Shown here one piece after another: positions 24,934 through 35,039 of a stretch of 64,000 bases of DNA. How positions within the stretch are numbered: the stretch's first letter is position 1; each line of letters starts with the position of its first letter. The notes below the pieces were generated by a model. That model did not search any database, was not told where the DNA came from, and saw only the letters and a list, made by a program, of their open reading frames with translations. This DNA is from Plazaster borealis (Eukaryota > Echinodermata > Asteroidea > Forcipulatida > Labidiasteridae): assembly GCA_021014325.1 (NCBI GenBank), contig CM037462.1:14280135-14344134 (forward strand), given 5' to 3'. A program made the position numbers and the translations under genes.

Positions 24934-26723
24934 AGGTTTTGGACTTGTGAGATCAAAACTAACTATTTATACTCATTAAAAACAAAACAACCCTAAAGCA
25001 TTTTAAACAACAATATTTCAAGAGAAGTTTCCCACCAGGACCATCTTTGTGCAAATCTGTGAACTTCCTATCAATCTTACCAATGTTATGCTCACCCTTG
25101 AAATACAAGCTGCTTTTAGTGTTAAAAAAAGGAAAACCTACATGTACAAAGTAGGCCTATGTATTAAAGCATTTAATGTAAATAACCTTGTACTGGTTTT
25201 TTAAGGACACCCAACATTCATCAAACCACACAAACAACAAACAACAATAATACCTGACCAAACCATTATTGGGTCATAATGACTACAACTCAATTGGCCC
25301 CTCCATGGTCCATCAACATTCATAGCCTCAACAAGTGGCCCTGCCCAGACACCAACAAGTTTTGTCAGTACGTTATTCACCATGTGAACGGTAGGGATTA
25401 TCTCCATGGATCAACAAAGTCTTTTTACATGAGGAGTTTGCTTTGTGATCAAAGTTGAATAAGAAGTCCTGAAGTGAAGTTAGGTTAATTCTTGTGTAGG
25501 GTTTCCCTGTCAACTTGTTGCCCTGGCAGTTGTAAAATTAGGCCAAAGAAAAAAATGCACTATGAAAAATTTGAACAGTTGATTGTCCTGTTTTTTTCCA
25601 AAAAGAGGAGGATGATGGTCTTCTTGAGGTTATTTTTTATTGTTTTTTTTTTCGGCCATCTGCCAAAAATGCCTTTGTTTTATCAAGTTTTAATTTATTT
25701 TATTTTTCTTTTGAAGAGGAAAAATCCAGACTGAAAAATTGCTGGCTTTGTAGAACTTAGAAGTTTTTAACTTGGAGAACTCTAGCTAGTAGATAATAGA
25801 AGTACATGTAGGCCCCCTATATAATGTTTACAAATATTCCCCAATATTTGAGGTTCACATTGGAACTAATTGCCCACAGGAACGACTTAAGTAACAACAC
25901 AGTGTTTACCGTAGCGATTGATGAAATAGACCAAATGTTTAACAGTAACAAGTGTTCCCCTTTTCAGTCTTTTTAAAAGAGTCTGCTTTGGTAATCATTC
26001 ATTAAAAATATATATAAAAATTTATGAAAACCCGTTTCTTTCCAATTAAACAGGAATTTTGTTTCAGAACCAGTAAGGGAATCTAAATTACTTAAATTAC
26101 TTGGTTCTAAAAATATTTTCAAGTTAGGCCCTAGGGCATTTTTGTTATTGAGAAATACACGCCCAGAAAGTGTTCGATTGAAATATGAGTTGGTTGGAGT
26201 ACGAGTTGACTCAAATTCGTGTATTACACAGGTACTAAAGAACATTTTGATTTATGGCAGTTTCAACAAGCTCAGAACAACTAACAAAGTGATTCAGATG
26301 CTAAGAAGAAATGTATTTACTTATTAAGACAAGTTGGTAAACAATGTGAATTTCTTAATCACGTTAATTGGATGAGTCAGATCATTCTACCCCCATAGTC
26401 AGAACCCGCTCGTAGATTTAAGTTTGCAACAAAACTCGAGCCCTAGCCATACGTTTACCGTCCACGTACGACGACCGCACTCATCAGCGGACCGTTCACG
26501 ACAAACGACGGCCGACCAGCACGGCCCAGCAATGCCAACAAAAAATCCCCACCAGTCACAGTTTTATGCCTGAAGAAACCGTCGAAAAAACACTCAGCAC
26601 TTCACTTAAATTGACAACAAAATTACCCCAGCCGAACAAAAATACAAAGAGATAGTTTTTTCAAAACTTACACTAATTGAAAACAAAGTGAAACGTACAT
26701 TTTGAGAAATTCTAAGGACTTAC
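24934..26723. other. Unassigned DNA left of the ZRANB2 promoter
   Basis: A minus-strand open frame at 25201-25407 ends near a possible donor (GTATTATTG) but has a stop just upstream and no acceptor. 26440-26540 is CpG-rich. Exons of the divergent gene, if real, should be here or further left. Confidence 0.45.
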
Positions 26724-26735
26724 CTCTGAGCTCAT
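26724..26735 (-). CDS. Candidate first coding exon of a divergent gene (MSSE)
   Basis: On the minus strand an ATG is followed by AGC TCA GAG and a perfect donor GTAAGT (26718-26723). The arrangement, a tiny first coding exon head-to-head with a housekeeping gene, is common in animals. I could not find its downstream exons in the left 26 kb, so the product is unknown and it may be chance. Confidence 0.3.
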
Positions 26736-27018
26736 AGTCCCTCCACGCTGTAATGCTTACGATCCGATAGCGTTACACACACTCTCTCTAGCATAGATAT
26801 ATTTCATACTTTTTGAGCACTAGGAAGGGGGGGGTGCTGGATGATGACACATCGCAAACAAAAATAATCCACGGTATTAGAAATCGCGCCCTCATGTGGG
26901 CAGCTTCAGAATAGATTGGAAATTACGCTGGTGATCGTCGCACTTTAAAGCACTACACGTCTGCAAATGCATACGATATGGGCGAGATCTGGACGGATGC
27001 CAGCCAATTATTTTCAAG
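26736..27018. promoter_or_regulatory. Candidate bidirectional promoter, ZRANB2 and a minus-strand first exon
   Basis: The 283 bp between the minus-strand ATG (26733-26735) and the ZRANB2 ATG (27019) must hold the ZRANB2 core promoter unless an upstream non-coding exon exists. The left part has a run of G (26826-26833) and CT-rich sequence; no TATA box at a convincing position was seen. The adjacent 26,440-26,540 is CpG-rich compared with its surroundings. Confidence 0.45.
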
Positions 27019-27071
27019 ATGTCGCGAAAGGGCTCGACGAACGATGGGGACTGGGTTTGTGGAGATCCAAA
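27019..27071 (+). CDS. ZRANB2: ZRANB2 coding exon 1
   Basis: This short exon encodes 17 residues from the initiator Met and two bases of codon 18. It contains GDWVCGDP, the Trp and first Cys of zinc finger 1. The donor is GTAAGT at 27072. It ends in phase 2, and exon 2 supplies the G of the Lys codon. It is too short to be found by open-frame length; it was located by looking for the Gly-Asp-Trp motif with the right phase. Confidence 0.93.
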
Positions 27072-30000
27072 GTAAGTTGTCAACGAGTTTCTCAAGTTTA
27101 CGCAAACAACTTGAGAGATGTGCAGGGATTGTGTGGTAGCATTTGAGTCTGACAAGTAGGGCAGAAGGTCCTTCTCTGAGCAGTATGCACTGTACAGAAT
27201 GGAGCCTTTTCATTTTACTCAATTGCAAATGCAAATTGCTCATTTGTTGTGCATAGCCATTTTGGCAATCTTTGAATTTGGATTGCTGAACGAAAAAAAT
27301 TCATGAGTTACGGTCGGGTCGGTGGTGTGTCTATCCATTCCTTGCTCTATGGTCTATCTACCTCCATGGTCATTATGTGAACCCTGTTCATTGCAACATT
27401 GTATTTTGTAAGTTTACTTTTTATTAGGATCAAATTTTAGCAAGTAATGCAACATCACCACCTTGTTTGTTGACCAGCACTGATCATCCTGATGAGCAGA
27501 ACCAATCCCTGCAGGCTGCAGCATGCCCAACCGCCCAATCCCACTACCACATTATTGAGCTGCCTGCTAAAATGCTATCTGGCAGTACTGCTAGTGCTAG
27601 TGCTAGATTAGCAGGCAGCTCAATCTGCAGATTATAAAAGAAAATGCGCTTGGCTTCGCGTAAACTAAAAAACAAGTGCAAGTTTTCCATGATCAACCCC
27701 ATTATTGGCAGGGATCTGCACATTGTGTCAATACCTAAAATGCGCTCAAATTGTTTACACTAATCAGCCATGAATACATTTTAAGTGGAGACTTTTATAG
27801 ACTTTCAGGCTATTTAGTAACAATTTCGCTATTTTTCTGAGGGCTTAATAAAAATATCAGTTAATTAAAGTAGGAAAAATAATGCCTGACATAAATAGTA
27901 TTTATGGCTGGTTGGAGATCTTTTTTTTTTCTAAAACCTTCAAAAAGCAGTCATAACAATGTGGCGTTTGAAATGGACAGAAGACAACTGCTGAAATAAT
28001 TTTGCCTGCCAATCTATCCGGAAACTGACAGTGACAGTGACATTTAAAAAAATAAAAATTATGAAAATATTAATTAATCTTTAAATTTCTTTCCCCAGGT
28101 GTGGAAATGTAAACTTCTCTCGTAGGCATCAGTGTAATCGCTGTGGGGCAGGTGAGTATTATTAAGACCGCCTTGGTATAATGACTAACAAGAGAAAAAT
28201 AGCGAACTTATGGAACTTAAAGGGGCTGTGTCGTTGTATTCAAAGCAGGTCTGTGGCTGTACATGGAATTGTGAACTCTCACCAAGTTACTGAACACGCA
28301 TGTACTCTCTCCATAGATATGATACGGAGGGAGGGCGTGCGCGTGCAGTAACTGGGTGAGAGTTCATAATTCCGTGTACAGCCACAGGCCTGCTTTGATC
28401 ATGACGGCACAGCCCCTTTGACCCTCTCGTTACCATTTTTTTTGGGGGGGGCATATAAACAACTGCTGGTGAAACACATTTTCTTATAAAACAGCATAGA
28501 CCCCTTGCATTAGTGTCAAACAATGGAAATTTGCACAGGTGTATGCGCTGTGCACGACTCTCAGCCAATGACAGCTCTTCATTGACCTCAGTGAGGGGAC
28601 TGTTTTGGGCTTGTGATGTCATACGCAAGGGGTTCTATATGATACAGACCTGGTCAAATATACCTTATAAATGCATTGACGTCATACAGCCACCATCTTA
28701 GAGGTAAACCGATTATGAAACAATCAAAATGCACAGATTTGTAGGTACGGCGCACAGGTCTGGCAAATGAACAACGTCCTTTTGACCTCTAGGCGAGGGT
28801 GCCCTACTCAAATGACATCATATGCATAAGGTCTATTGTTGTTTTCCTTTCATTTTCATTTTCACAGAGAAGAGTCACACTACAATCAAAGCCGGAGGCA
28901 CTGCGATCGGTAAACAGCTGGCAGAGAAGAGTAAAGGTCTCTTCAGTGCGGACGACTGGCAGTGCAAAACGTAAACAATTCCTCTATGTTCAGCATCTTG
29001 ACTTTGATGAGGAAAACCTTAGGAGTATAATTTGGGGAGAGTAAATGGATTGCTTGAAATCATACTCCAGACCAATTCTAATAGTCTTGTTAGGTTTGCA
29101 ACAACCTCAAGGATTTAGATCTCCCAGGCGAGTTGTGGTGGTTCTGAAAAAATTTGTGTGGATTATCATTTATACTTGATCAGTATGTTATGATCATCCT
29201 CGGACCAAGCTCATTTAGAGAGGCTATCTCCATGGTGCTGCTGCAAACCTTATCCCACATTGTATTAACACCGTGACAATTTCGATTGAATGTATAATAC
29301 ATTCAAATGAGCACCAGTTACACAGGCATGCAACTTTTCAGCTAATCAGCTGATTTTCTCTTTTACTCTTTTCTTGCTTAGTGCCATACAAAAAACCTGA
29401 AAACACTGTACAAAGTTTTGTGTGATTTTCAGTTTCCTCGTTTTCGCAATAACAAAGTTCCTTGTCCGGTTACAGTAGTTCATGTCAACAACAGGATCCG
29501 CCTTCTAAAGTTAACCCTCCTGCTAATTGACCATTTGAAACCATTCAAAAATTCATTCCTCGCATTTGCCCATAGCTTTGTACACATTCTACAGCTTTAG
29601 TGTAGGATCAAAGTGTACACAACCATACATGATCAGTGAAGCATGTATATGAAATTAAATGAAACTTGGCTCCACAATCTACCAAATTAATAAGCGAATT
29701 GGATTTGAATAATGTCAGGTAAAATGACTTGCTTAATCACAAGTTAAGGCTTAAATTTGAATTCCTCAGACTATAGACACAGTAGCTTTGTCACATGATT
29801 TGGGGCAAGCTTTTGCAAGAGACCGGCCGCGGACACCCAAACACAATTTTGAATTAATGTGTATGGCACAATGCTACCCGGGTTTGCCCATCTGGAGTTT
29901 GCTATACAAAAGCTTGCCCCGAAGCATTTGACATAGCAACTGTCTCTCTAGTCTAAGGAATTCAAATTGAGGTGGTAACTTGTGACTCAGCAAGTCATTG

Positions 30001-33000
30001 TACCGACTTTATTCAAATCTAACTTGCAAATTACTTATTGACCACCTGTCTGTATCCCACATGTCGCCTAGACTCAATAACTAGAGCACATTTATAGGAT
30101 TTGAGGCATTGCATGGTGAGGTATCAATATATGTTTGGTTTGCGGTAACACCATGTGTATACCTACTTGCTAGGTAGATTTTGTTTCTTTGAGAACTTGT
30201 CTTACTTATTATTCTACTGCCGCAGAGTAGAATATTCGGAATTTGGGGGACTTCTCAGTTCTTAAATCTACTTGCTAGGTAAATTTTGTTCTGTAGAGCA
30301 CATTTGTTGAAACACTGAGAATAAATCAACCAACTCTTTTCAAAGCTACCATCTCTTCCAACAGAGGTCAAAACACGGTGTACCAGTTGAGATTAAAGTA
30401 ATATCTACCCAGACTATGCTGAACCTCAAAACCTAAAACACTCCAGCCTTGTTATTTATTGCTATTCACAGCTGTGGTAATGTCAACTGGGCACGACGAT
30501 CTGATTGCAACCTTTGCAAGACACCAAAGTTTGGCAAACAGGAAGCGCGAACAGGTAAAAATCCAATTCCAAATCAGTGGAGACAAACCACTTTGAGGCT
30601 TGAGCAGTTCCAAGTGTCCTTTTAACCCCTCTTTTATTTCTGTTGTAAATTGTAAATAATGATAATGTCAAAGAGGGCGCTTTCCACGATTCATATCAGA
30701 TGATTTCCTTTCGAACTTGGAGAGAACTTTCACATGTGTTTTTTAACGTTCCTGCCATTCTGACTTTTAAGACACTCTCTCATCTGCAGGTATGCAGCTC
30801 CGCCAACAACAATAGTCAACGCAAACAAAAATAAATGCACCCAAAAGTGTACCATTATGAGATAAAGATTGTTGTTTTAAAAAAGCTGTGATTTGTGATT
30901 TCTTTCCTTCCTAGGGTACGGAGGTGGCTACAATGAGAGACTAGGAGTGGAATACAAGTCGGACAATGAAGAATCTGATGGCGAGTTTGATGATGTACGT
31001 CTTTGAATATCATTCATGCCATTTAAAAACTCTTGGTTTCTTGAGACATCTAGGGCGAGGTTGTTTAGCAGCACACTTACGCCTTTGAAAATCATTCATG
31101 CCATTTAAAAACTCTTGGTTTCTTGAGACATCTAGGGCGAGGTTGTTTAGCAGCACACTTTTGTCAAAGGCGATTAACAAAATATCCGAAAAAACTTTTC
31201 AATATGTAACACTCCAATTTCAGTAAATTCAACAAAATACAGCCAACTTTAAAAAAACATTTGTCACTTCAATCTGGTATGTGTGTGTTCGTACAGGCAT
31301 TCAAATATACTGCAAAATAAGCACAACCAGTGAGTGCCATAATTTTAACACCGTGCAAGCATACGCAAAACAGGAAAGATAAAGTAAAGTGCTCAAAAAA
31401 CTGTTCGTCCGTAGAATGTTCAGAAGGTGAAATCTACAGGTTTTAACATGAAAGATTATAGTTGGACAAAAATGTTCCACCCATGACAGGGGCCAGAATT
31501 GATGATGATATAACTGATTTGTGATAGAATAAAACATGAAAATATAGTGTTACCACATCAGGCTTAATACTTCATGGAGGTAAACAGAGGCAATTGCTTC
31601 AATGCCACCCGGTCGTCGCCTTGGTGCCCTTTGAAACGTTTTTGTACAACATTTGAATTGATTATTTTATGAGAAGTTATTTGCAACTTCTACTGTGTGT
31701 TTTTTTGTGAAGTTGATCATCTTTACTTTTTCTGATTTAAATTTTAGTTTGGCAGAAAGAAGAAGAAGTTCCGAGGGAGTCTTCCTTCAAAACCAGAGGT
31801 TGAGAAAAACAAAAGAGCGAAAGAAGAAGAAGAAGAAGAAGAGGAGGAGGAGAGTGGGGATGATGGGGACTTAGATGCATATAGACTGGAATCAGATGTA
31901 AGTTATCATTATCATTTATTTATTAATTTACAACAAGATTATTTTTTGTTTTTTTGGTTTCAGAAACTGAAGGCTTTAGATGTTCCACTTATCCTTTCTA
32001 CCATCTTGATTATTCAATTTAAAGTAATCCAAATGGTTTTGAATGACAGACACACTATGCTACCCTGCAATATGATATCATGTCGTGAATGCATCTACAC
32101 AGTACACAGTCAACCCTTCTACTGTTTGACCATTCAATATCATCCACTGTGGTTTTGAATGGCAGATAAACTATGCCAGCCTGCAGTATGACATCATGAA
32201 GTGAATGCATCTACACAGTACACAGTCGACCCTCCTAATGTCTGGCCATTCAATATCGTCCACACTACCTTATTTCTTATTTGTTGGCAAGTTTATTTGT
32301 TGAATGGCGAAGACTTGGCCGAAGTTCATGGAAGTTACTTAAAGTAGAAAACAAAATTTGAAATATTTCTTGTAAGGAGGTACCAGTCACAACTCACAAG
32401 CAGTATAGATGATGTTGCATTTTGGCTGGTAATCTTTGAGGTAAGCAAGACTGTTTTATGCTTAGCTAAAGGTTATTCTTTATTATTCTTTGTTTCTCTA
32501 GGAGGAGGATGATGATGATGATGAAGACTTATCCAAGTATGATCTGGATGCAGACGATGATATCCCAACCTTTAAACCCTCGGCTGAAGACACCGAGAAG
32601 ACGAGTCGCAAATACAAGGCCTCAAGGTCCCGCTCTCGGTCCCCGTCTGGTAGCTCTGGCTCCTCCTCGTCCAGCTCCCGTTCATCCAAGTCTTCTGGCT
32701 CCAGGTCCTCAAGTGGTTCCAGCAGCTCCAGCCGGTCTAGGTCCAGGTAAACGGTGGAGGCCCGCCAAGGCTGAAATGCCGCACTGCGTAGAAATCAAGT
32801 CCGTTGTGGTGTGTCGTGGCCGAGCGGTCTAGTTCACCGGACCCAAGCTCTGGTGATGTCCAGCAGCAGAGTGTGGGTTTCGAATCCCGGTCATGACACT
32901 TGTGCCCTTGAGCAAGGCACTTAACCATGATTGCTTCGTAAAAAGTAGTGCATTCTGCTCTACCAGCCAGGCTCCTAGTGGATGATACCCATGCCTACAT

Positions 33001-33554
33001 CCTTACGGACTGTGAAGGGAGTCACCCTGTTTCAGCCCCAGGAGTAGGTGGCAACATGCCCCTGGTGGCAGTTGATTTGGGTCGATAGTCCAAATCAGTT
33101 AAGTGTAGCCCTCACCTTGAAGTGGCCGTTCAGCCTTGTGATGTTAGGTGATCTCTCATAAAACAAATATATAAAATAGGTAAATGCATCAAAACAGTGC
33201 ACAAATAATTCTGTGAGCAGTTGTTCTACCTTGCACAACCCTTGCAGTATGAAAGGTTCCAAACGGTTTGTCAGCTTGGTGGCAAATTTTATGGAAGGTA
33301 GGAGGGTTAAGAAACACACTGCATTGACAATTTTATGAAGAAATTCTTGTTGCCTCTTAAAGAAAACAAACCACTTTTCTTTCGCCATCACCGTTTTATC
33401 CCCTCCTCAACTTAGATCACGTTCCAGTGATCGAAGGTATCGAAGGCAAAGTGGTTCCAGGCGCAGTCGGACACCAGAGAAGAGGCAAAGATCTGGCTCC
33501 CGAGAGATGTCCGACGACCCCAAGAGGATGCGACATCGTTCCAGGTCACGATAA
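27019..33554 (+). CDS. ZRANB2: ZRANB2-like zinc finger Ran-binding domain splicing factor (8 exons, complete)
   Basis: Coding exons are 27019-27071, 28099-28151, 28868-28970, 30472-30554, 30915-30994, 31748-31897, 32502-32746 and 33416-33554. They sum to 906 nt, 301 residues plus TAA, with matching phases and GT-AG borders. Two RanBP2-type zinc fingers are visible: finger 1 uses C14, C19, C30 and C33 (GDWVC then CGNVNF), finger 2 uses C68, C71, C82 and C85 (DDWQC then CGNVNWARR). Between them is the family's IGKxLAEKSKGLFSA linker; after them come GYGGGYNERLGVEY, an acidic Glu/Asp tract (about 150-195) and an Arg/Ser-rich tail to the end. Human ZRANB2 is about 330 residues with this order. 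The family is nuclear, binds single-stranded RNA with GGU motifs through the fingers and affects alternative splicing; that role is known for vertebrates and inferred here. The start is the only ATG joining exon 1 to the finger in frame. Confidence 0.96.
28099..28151 (+). CDS. ZRANB2: ZRANB2 coding exon 2
   Basis: Encodes CGNVNFSRRHQCNRCGA, completing zinc finger 1 (C19, C30, C33, and N23 of the RanBP2 consensus). The acceptor follows a pyrimidine run ending CCCCAG and the donor is GTGAGT at 28152. It ends in phase 1. Confidence 0.95.
28219..28420. mobile_element. Foldback element (ZRANB2 intron 2)
   Basis: AAAGGGGCTGTGTCG and its near-complement bound 202 bp; the inner parts (CAGGTCTGTGGCTGTACA, GTGAACTCTCACC) also pair with the right arm. 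Short loop with CATAGATATGATACGG. Confidence 0.75.
28499..28640. mobile_element. Short inverted-repeat element (GACCCCTTGC ends, ZRANB2 intron 2)
   Basis: Left end GACCCCTTGCATTAG pairs with CGCAAGGGGTTC on the right. Related ends occur at 37325-37443 and 62090-62288. Confidence 0.5.
28735..28850. repeat. Dispersed repeat W (copies at 28.7 and 37.2 kb)
   Basis: CCTTTTGACCTCTAGGCGAG and GTGCCCTACTC match 37258-37322 (CTATGCGAGGGCGCCCTACT). The two are in the same orientation. Confidence 0.55.
28868..28970 (+). CDS. ZRANB2: ZRANB2 coding exon 3
   Basis: Encodes residues 37-69: the linker IKAGGTAIGKQLAEKSKG followed by LFSADDWQCK, which starts zinc finger 2. The acceptor follows a T/C-rich tract ending TTTTCACAG and the donor is GTAAAC at 28971. 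It ends in phase 2. Confidence 0.95.
29689..30040. mobile_element. Long foldback element (ZRANB2 intron 3)
   Basis: Arms starting TAATAAGCGAATTGGATTTG and ending CAAATCTAACTTGCAAATTA pair over more than 120 bp, including AATGACTTGCTTAATCAC and GGGGCAAGCTTTTGC blocks. A left-arm relative lies at 39663-39745. Confidence 0.75.
30128..30300. mobile_element. Fragment related to the FGGY intron 3 retroposon (ZRANB2 intron 3)
   Basis: Shares TATGTTTGGTTTGCGGTA, CTACTTGCTAGGTAGAT and GGGGGACTTCTC with 55940-56160. The hammerhead-like end is absent. Confidence 0.5.
30472..30554 (+). CDS. ZRANB2: ZRANB2 coding exon 4
   Basis: Encodes residues 71-97, CGNVNWARRSDCNLCKTPKF and the next seven residues, completing zinc finger 2. 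The acceptor ends ATTCACAG and the donor is GTAAAA at 30555. It ends in phase 1. Confidence 0.95.
30915..30994 (+). CDS. ZRANB2: ZRANB2 coding exon 5
   Basis: Encodes residues 99-124: YGGGYNERLGVEYKSDNEES and then the DGEFDD end. This segment just after finger 2 is strongly conserved in the family. The acceptor ends CTTCCTAG and the donor is GTACGT at 30995. It ends in phase 0. Confidence 0.95.
31004..31162. repeat. 82-bp tandem duplication (ZRANB2 intron 5)
   Basis: TCATTCATGCCATTTAAAAA through AGCAGCACACTT is repeated at a distance of 82 bp with no mismatch over 70 bases. The first copy begins ten bases after the exon 5 donor. Confidence 0.92.
31565..31645. repeat. Fragment of the CAGGCCTGGAATT-type family (ZRANB2 intron 5)
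   Basis: Contains CATGGAGGTAAACAGAGGCA and CGCCTTGGTGCCCTTTGAA, diverged relatives of 23285-23460. Confidence 0.45.
31748..31897 (+). CDS. ZRANB2: ZRANB2 coding exon 6
   Basis: Encodes residues 125-174: a basic FGRKKKKFRG start, a run of ten glutamates (six GAA then four GAG codons), and LDAYRLESD. The codon purity suggests a length-variable trinucleotide tract. The acceptor ends ATTTTAG and the donor is GTAAGT at 31898. Confidence 0.94.
32035..32270. repeat. Tandem duplication, period about 116 bp (ZRANB2 intron 6)
   Basis: GAATGCATCTACACAGTACA occurs at 32087 and 32203, with flanking similarity of about 85-90 percent by eye, an older event than the one in intron 5. Confidence 0.78.
32502..32746 (+). 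CDS. ZRANB2: ZRANB2 coding exon 7
   Basis: Encodes residues 175-255: an acidic start (EEDDDDDEDLSKYDLDADDD) followed by a Ser/Arg-rich stretch with SRSRSPSGSSGSS-like composition. The acceptor is TCTCTAG at 32495-32501. The donor GTAAAC at 32747 sits inside an in-frame AGG TAA, so unspliced transcripts would terminate at 32748-32750. Confidence 0.92.
32747..32750 (+). promoter_or_regulatory. ZRANB2: Splice donor overlapping an in-frame stop codon (ZRANB2 intron 7)
   Basis: The donor GT lies in the codon pair AGG-TAA. Splicing adds the 46-residue RS tail; retaining intron 7 stops the protein after Arg256. Vertebrate ZRANB2 has isoforms differing at the C terminus, so this may be a real switch, but the sequence alone only shows that it is possible. 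Confidence 0.4.
32806..33040 (+). mobile_element. tRNA-derived SINE, family B (ZRANB2 intron 7)
   Basis: GTCGTGGCCGAGCGGTCTAG, CACCGGACCCAAGCTCTGG and a B box with one extra T (GGGTTTCGAATCCC) at about 32876-32889. The tail resembles the 10.9-kb copy only at TTGAGCAAGGCACTT. Confidence 0.72.
33416..33554 (+). CDS. ZRANB2: ZRANB2 coding exon 8 (terminal)
   Basis: Completes Arg256 across the junction and encodes 45 more residues, including RRYRRQSGSRRSRTPEKRQR and an RSRSR end, then TAA at 33552-33554. The acceptor ends CAACTTAG. The RS/basic composition matches the C-terminal end of ZRANB2 proteins. Confidence 0.92.
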
Positions 33555-33875
33555 AAACGGCAATGGCTGGCTTGCAGTTCAACCCGTGGTATTCAGGTTT
33601 GGGTGCTAGGTTTAGGCTAGGTGCAAAATGTATGTGTCGATTTTTAGTATTTCCTTGATTTATTTTTGAGGTTTTTGGCAGTACTCATAATTTGGTGGCA
33701 TAATTATGAAAAATTTCAATATATCAGCTCAGTAAATTTTGTTGACTCTACGACTTCAATTATATCACCGATTTAAAAAAAAAAAATTGCTTATTTAATT
33801 TGTTACAAAACAATCGTTAAGAATTTTTTATATTTTTTTAAGCTCCTCGAAAGTATACTTTTGTGTTAAAGGGAA

Positions 33876-33881
33876 AATAAA
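33876..33881 (+). terminator. Poly(A) signal AATAAA, likely ZRANB2 proximal site
   Basis: Canonical AATAAA 322 bp after the ZRANB2 stop codon, followed by a T-rich stretch. It gives a 3' UTR of roughly 340 nt. Confidence 0.55.
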
Positions 33882-33988
33882 TGTTAAATTTCTTTCCTAA
33901 AGCTTTGTTATAAAGATAATAATGGTAGTTAGCATCCTGTGAAATTATTTCATGCGAAATGCCCCAGTTGATTGATTTCTATTTGAAT

Positions 33989-34022
33989 CTGAGAAACGAT
34001 TCATGCATGAATCGTTTCTCAG
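33989..34022. repeat. 34-bp perfect palindrome downstream of ZRANB2
   Basis: CTGAGAAACGATTCATG followed directly by its exact complement, with no spacer. It lies about 110 bp after the first AATAAA of ZRANB2. Confidence 0.92.
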
Positions 34023-34353
34023 TTTTCTGAGGGTTGGTGTCCGTTCACCAATGCTGCGGCCAGAGATGAGGTTGGTACCCGCTGTCACCTCGCTCAATGC
34101 GGATGGATTCAATGTTCTTGGGAAATACTGAGTTTGTTGTTGTTTTGTCAACAAGTAGACACTGTATTCAGCTGAAACTTCCACATGTGACTTTTATTGT
34201 ATCTTTCTTGATAATTTTGTCGATTATTGAGCATTACGGAGACAAAAACCAATCTATGACCCTACCTTTAATTCTTATAACTATCAAAATGACAACAAAA
34301 ATAAAATGTTAATTTTAATGTGTTTTTTTAAAATTCCCCTTTCTTTTCTTTAG

Positions 34354-34475
34354 GGGCGGAATCCTGCAAGTTGAGGATGCACTGTAGTTTGTTGAGGGAC
34401 ACTTGGATCACTGACAACAAAAAGTAAGACTGTTTCAAAAGCCTCGCTGCGTCAAATAAATTGTATAATAGTCAA
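34354..34475 (+). other. Possible alternative 3' exon of ZRANB2 with its own AATAAA
   Basis: A strong acceptor (pyrimidine tract TTCTTTTCTTTAG ending at 34353) precedes about 120 bp that end near a second AATAAA at 34455-34460. If joined from an internal GT inside exon 8 (33545) it would add about eleven residues and stop at TAG 34385-34387; otherwise it is a distal 3' UTR exon or unrelated. The internal donor is weak. Confidence 0.3.
34455..34460 (+). terminator. Second AATAAA poly(A) signal downstream of ZRANB2
   Basis: Canonical hexamer about 900 bp after the ZRANB2 stop. It would serve a longer 3' UTR or the possible alternative last exon. Confidence 0.35.
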
Positions 34476-34888
34476 GTACCAGTGTCGTTTGATTTTCTGA
34501 ACTGGGCTATGGTTGCGTTACCAGTGACGTTTCTCTTGAGGAGTCTGGTGCTCAAATGTTAACATCAGTCAAGCTACTGAGTTCCTGTCTGGTACCCAGT
34601 GGTGCCCCATGCCAGTTGCAGCCAGTTTGAAATAGGTAGAGCGTACATGTTTTCAAAAGGTTTGTGTACACTTATTGCGCATCTAAAGACCAATCAATTA
34701 ATTAACGAGATTTAATGAGTTGGTGGAAGTTTTATTTAGTCAAGATGTCATTTTTATCACACGCCACACGGTTCAAAACATTCTGATAACTGACACACCG
34801 TTTATCAGGCAATAGTTGCATTACAAAATATATACTTTTTCATTTGCTGGAAATTTGTGAAAGTTTCTGCTGGTTTTTTTTGTTTTCA

Positions 34889-35039
34889 GGCCTGGAATTA
34901 CACGGAGGCCATGGCCTCTGTTGCCCCTGGTCTTGGCCTAGGTGCCCCTTCAAAAGTTTCCCATAGACTTTAAGATTTTTCAATAGATTTGCAAAATGAA
35001 AATGGCCTTGCCCTCTCAAAGATGAAATTCAGGGCCTGA
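34889..35039. mobile_element. Short inverted-repeat element (CAGGCCTGGAATT ends)
   Basis: Ends CAGGCCTGGAATT and GAAATTCAGGGCCTG. The interior GTTGCCCCTGGTCTTGGCC is related to fragments at 23290-23460 and 31565-31640. Confidence 0.55.

Noticed and set aside
25201..25407. Minus-strand exon (VNNVLTKLVGVWAGPLVEA)
   Set aside because: It has a stop just upstream, no acceptor, and does not join in phase to the MSSE candidate exon; no family recognised.
26142..26245. Plus-strand exon ending at ACACAG|GTACTA
   Set aside because: The acceptor is weak and the phase fits neither the 22979 candidate nor ZRANB2.
26892..27243. Two minus-strand open frames of 87 and 96 codons over the ZRANB2 start
   Set aside because: They are antisense shadows of ZRANB2 exon 1 and its 5' UTR; the plus-strand exon has the zinc-finger motif and correct phase.
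32498..32689. Minus-strand acidic open frame
   Set aside because: Antisense of the ZRANB2 RS/acidic exon 7.
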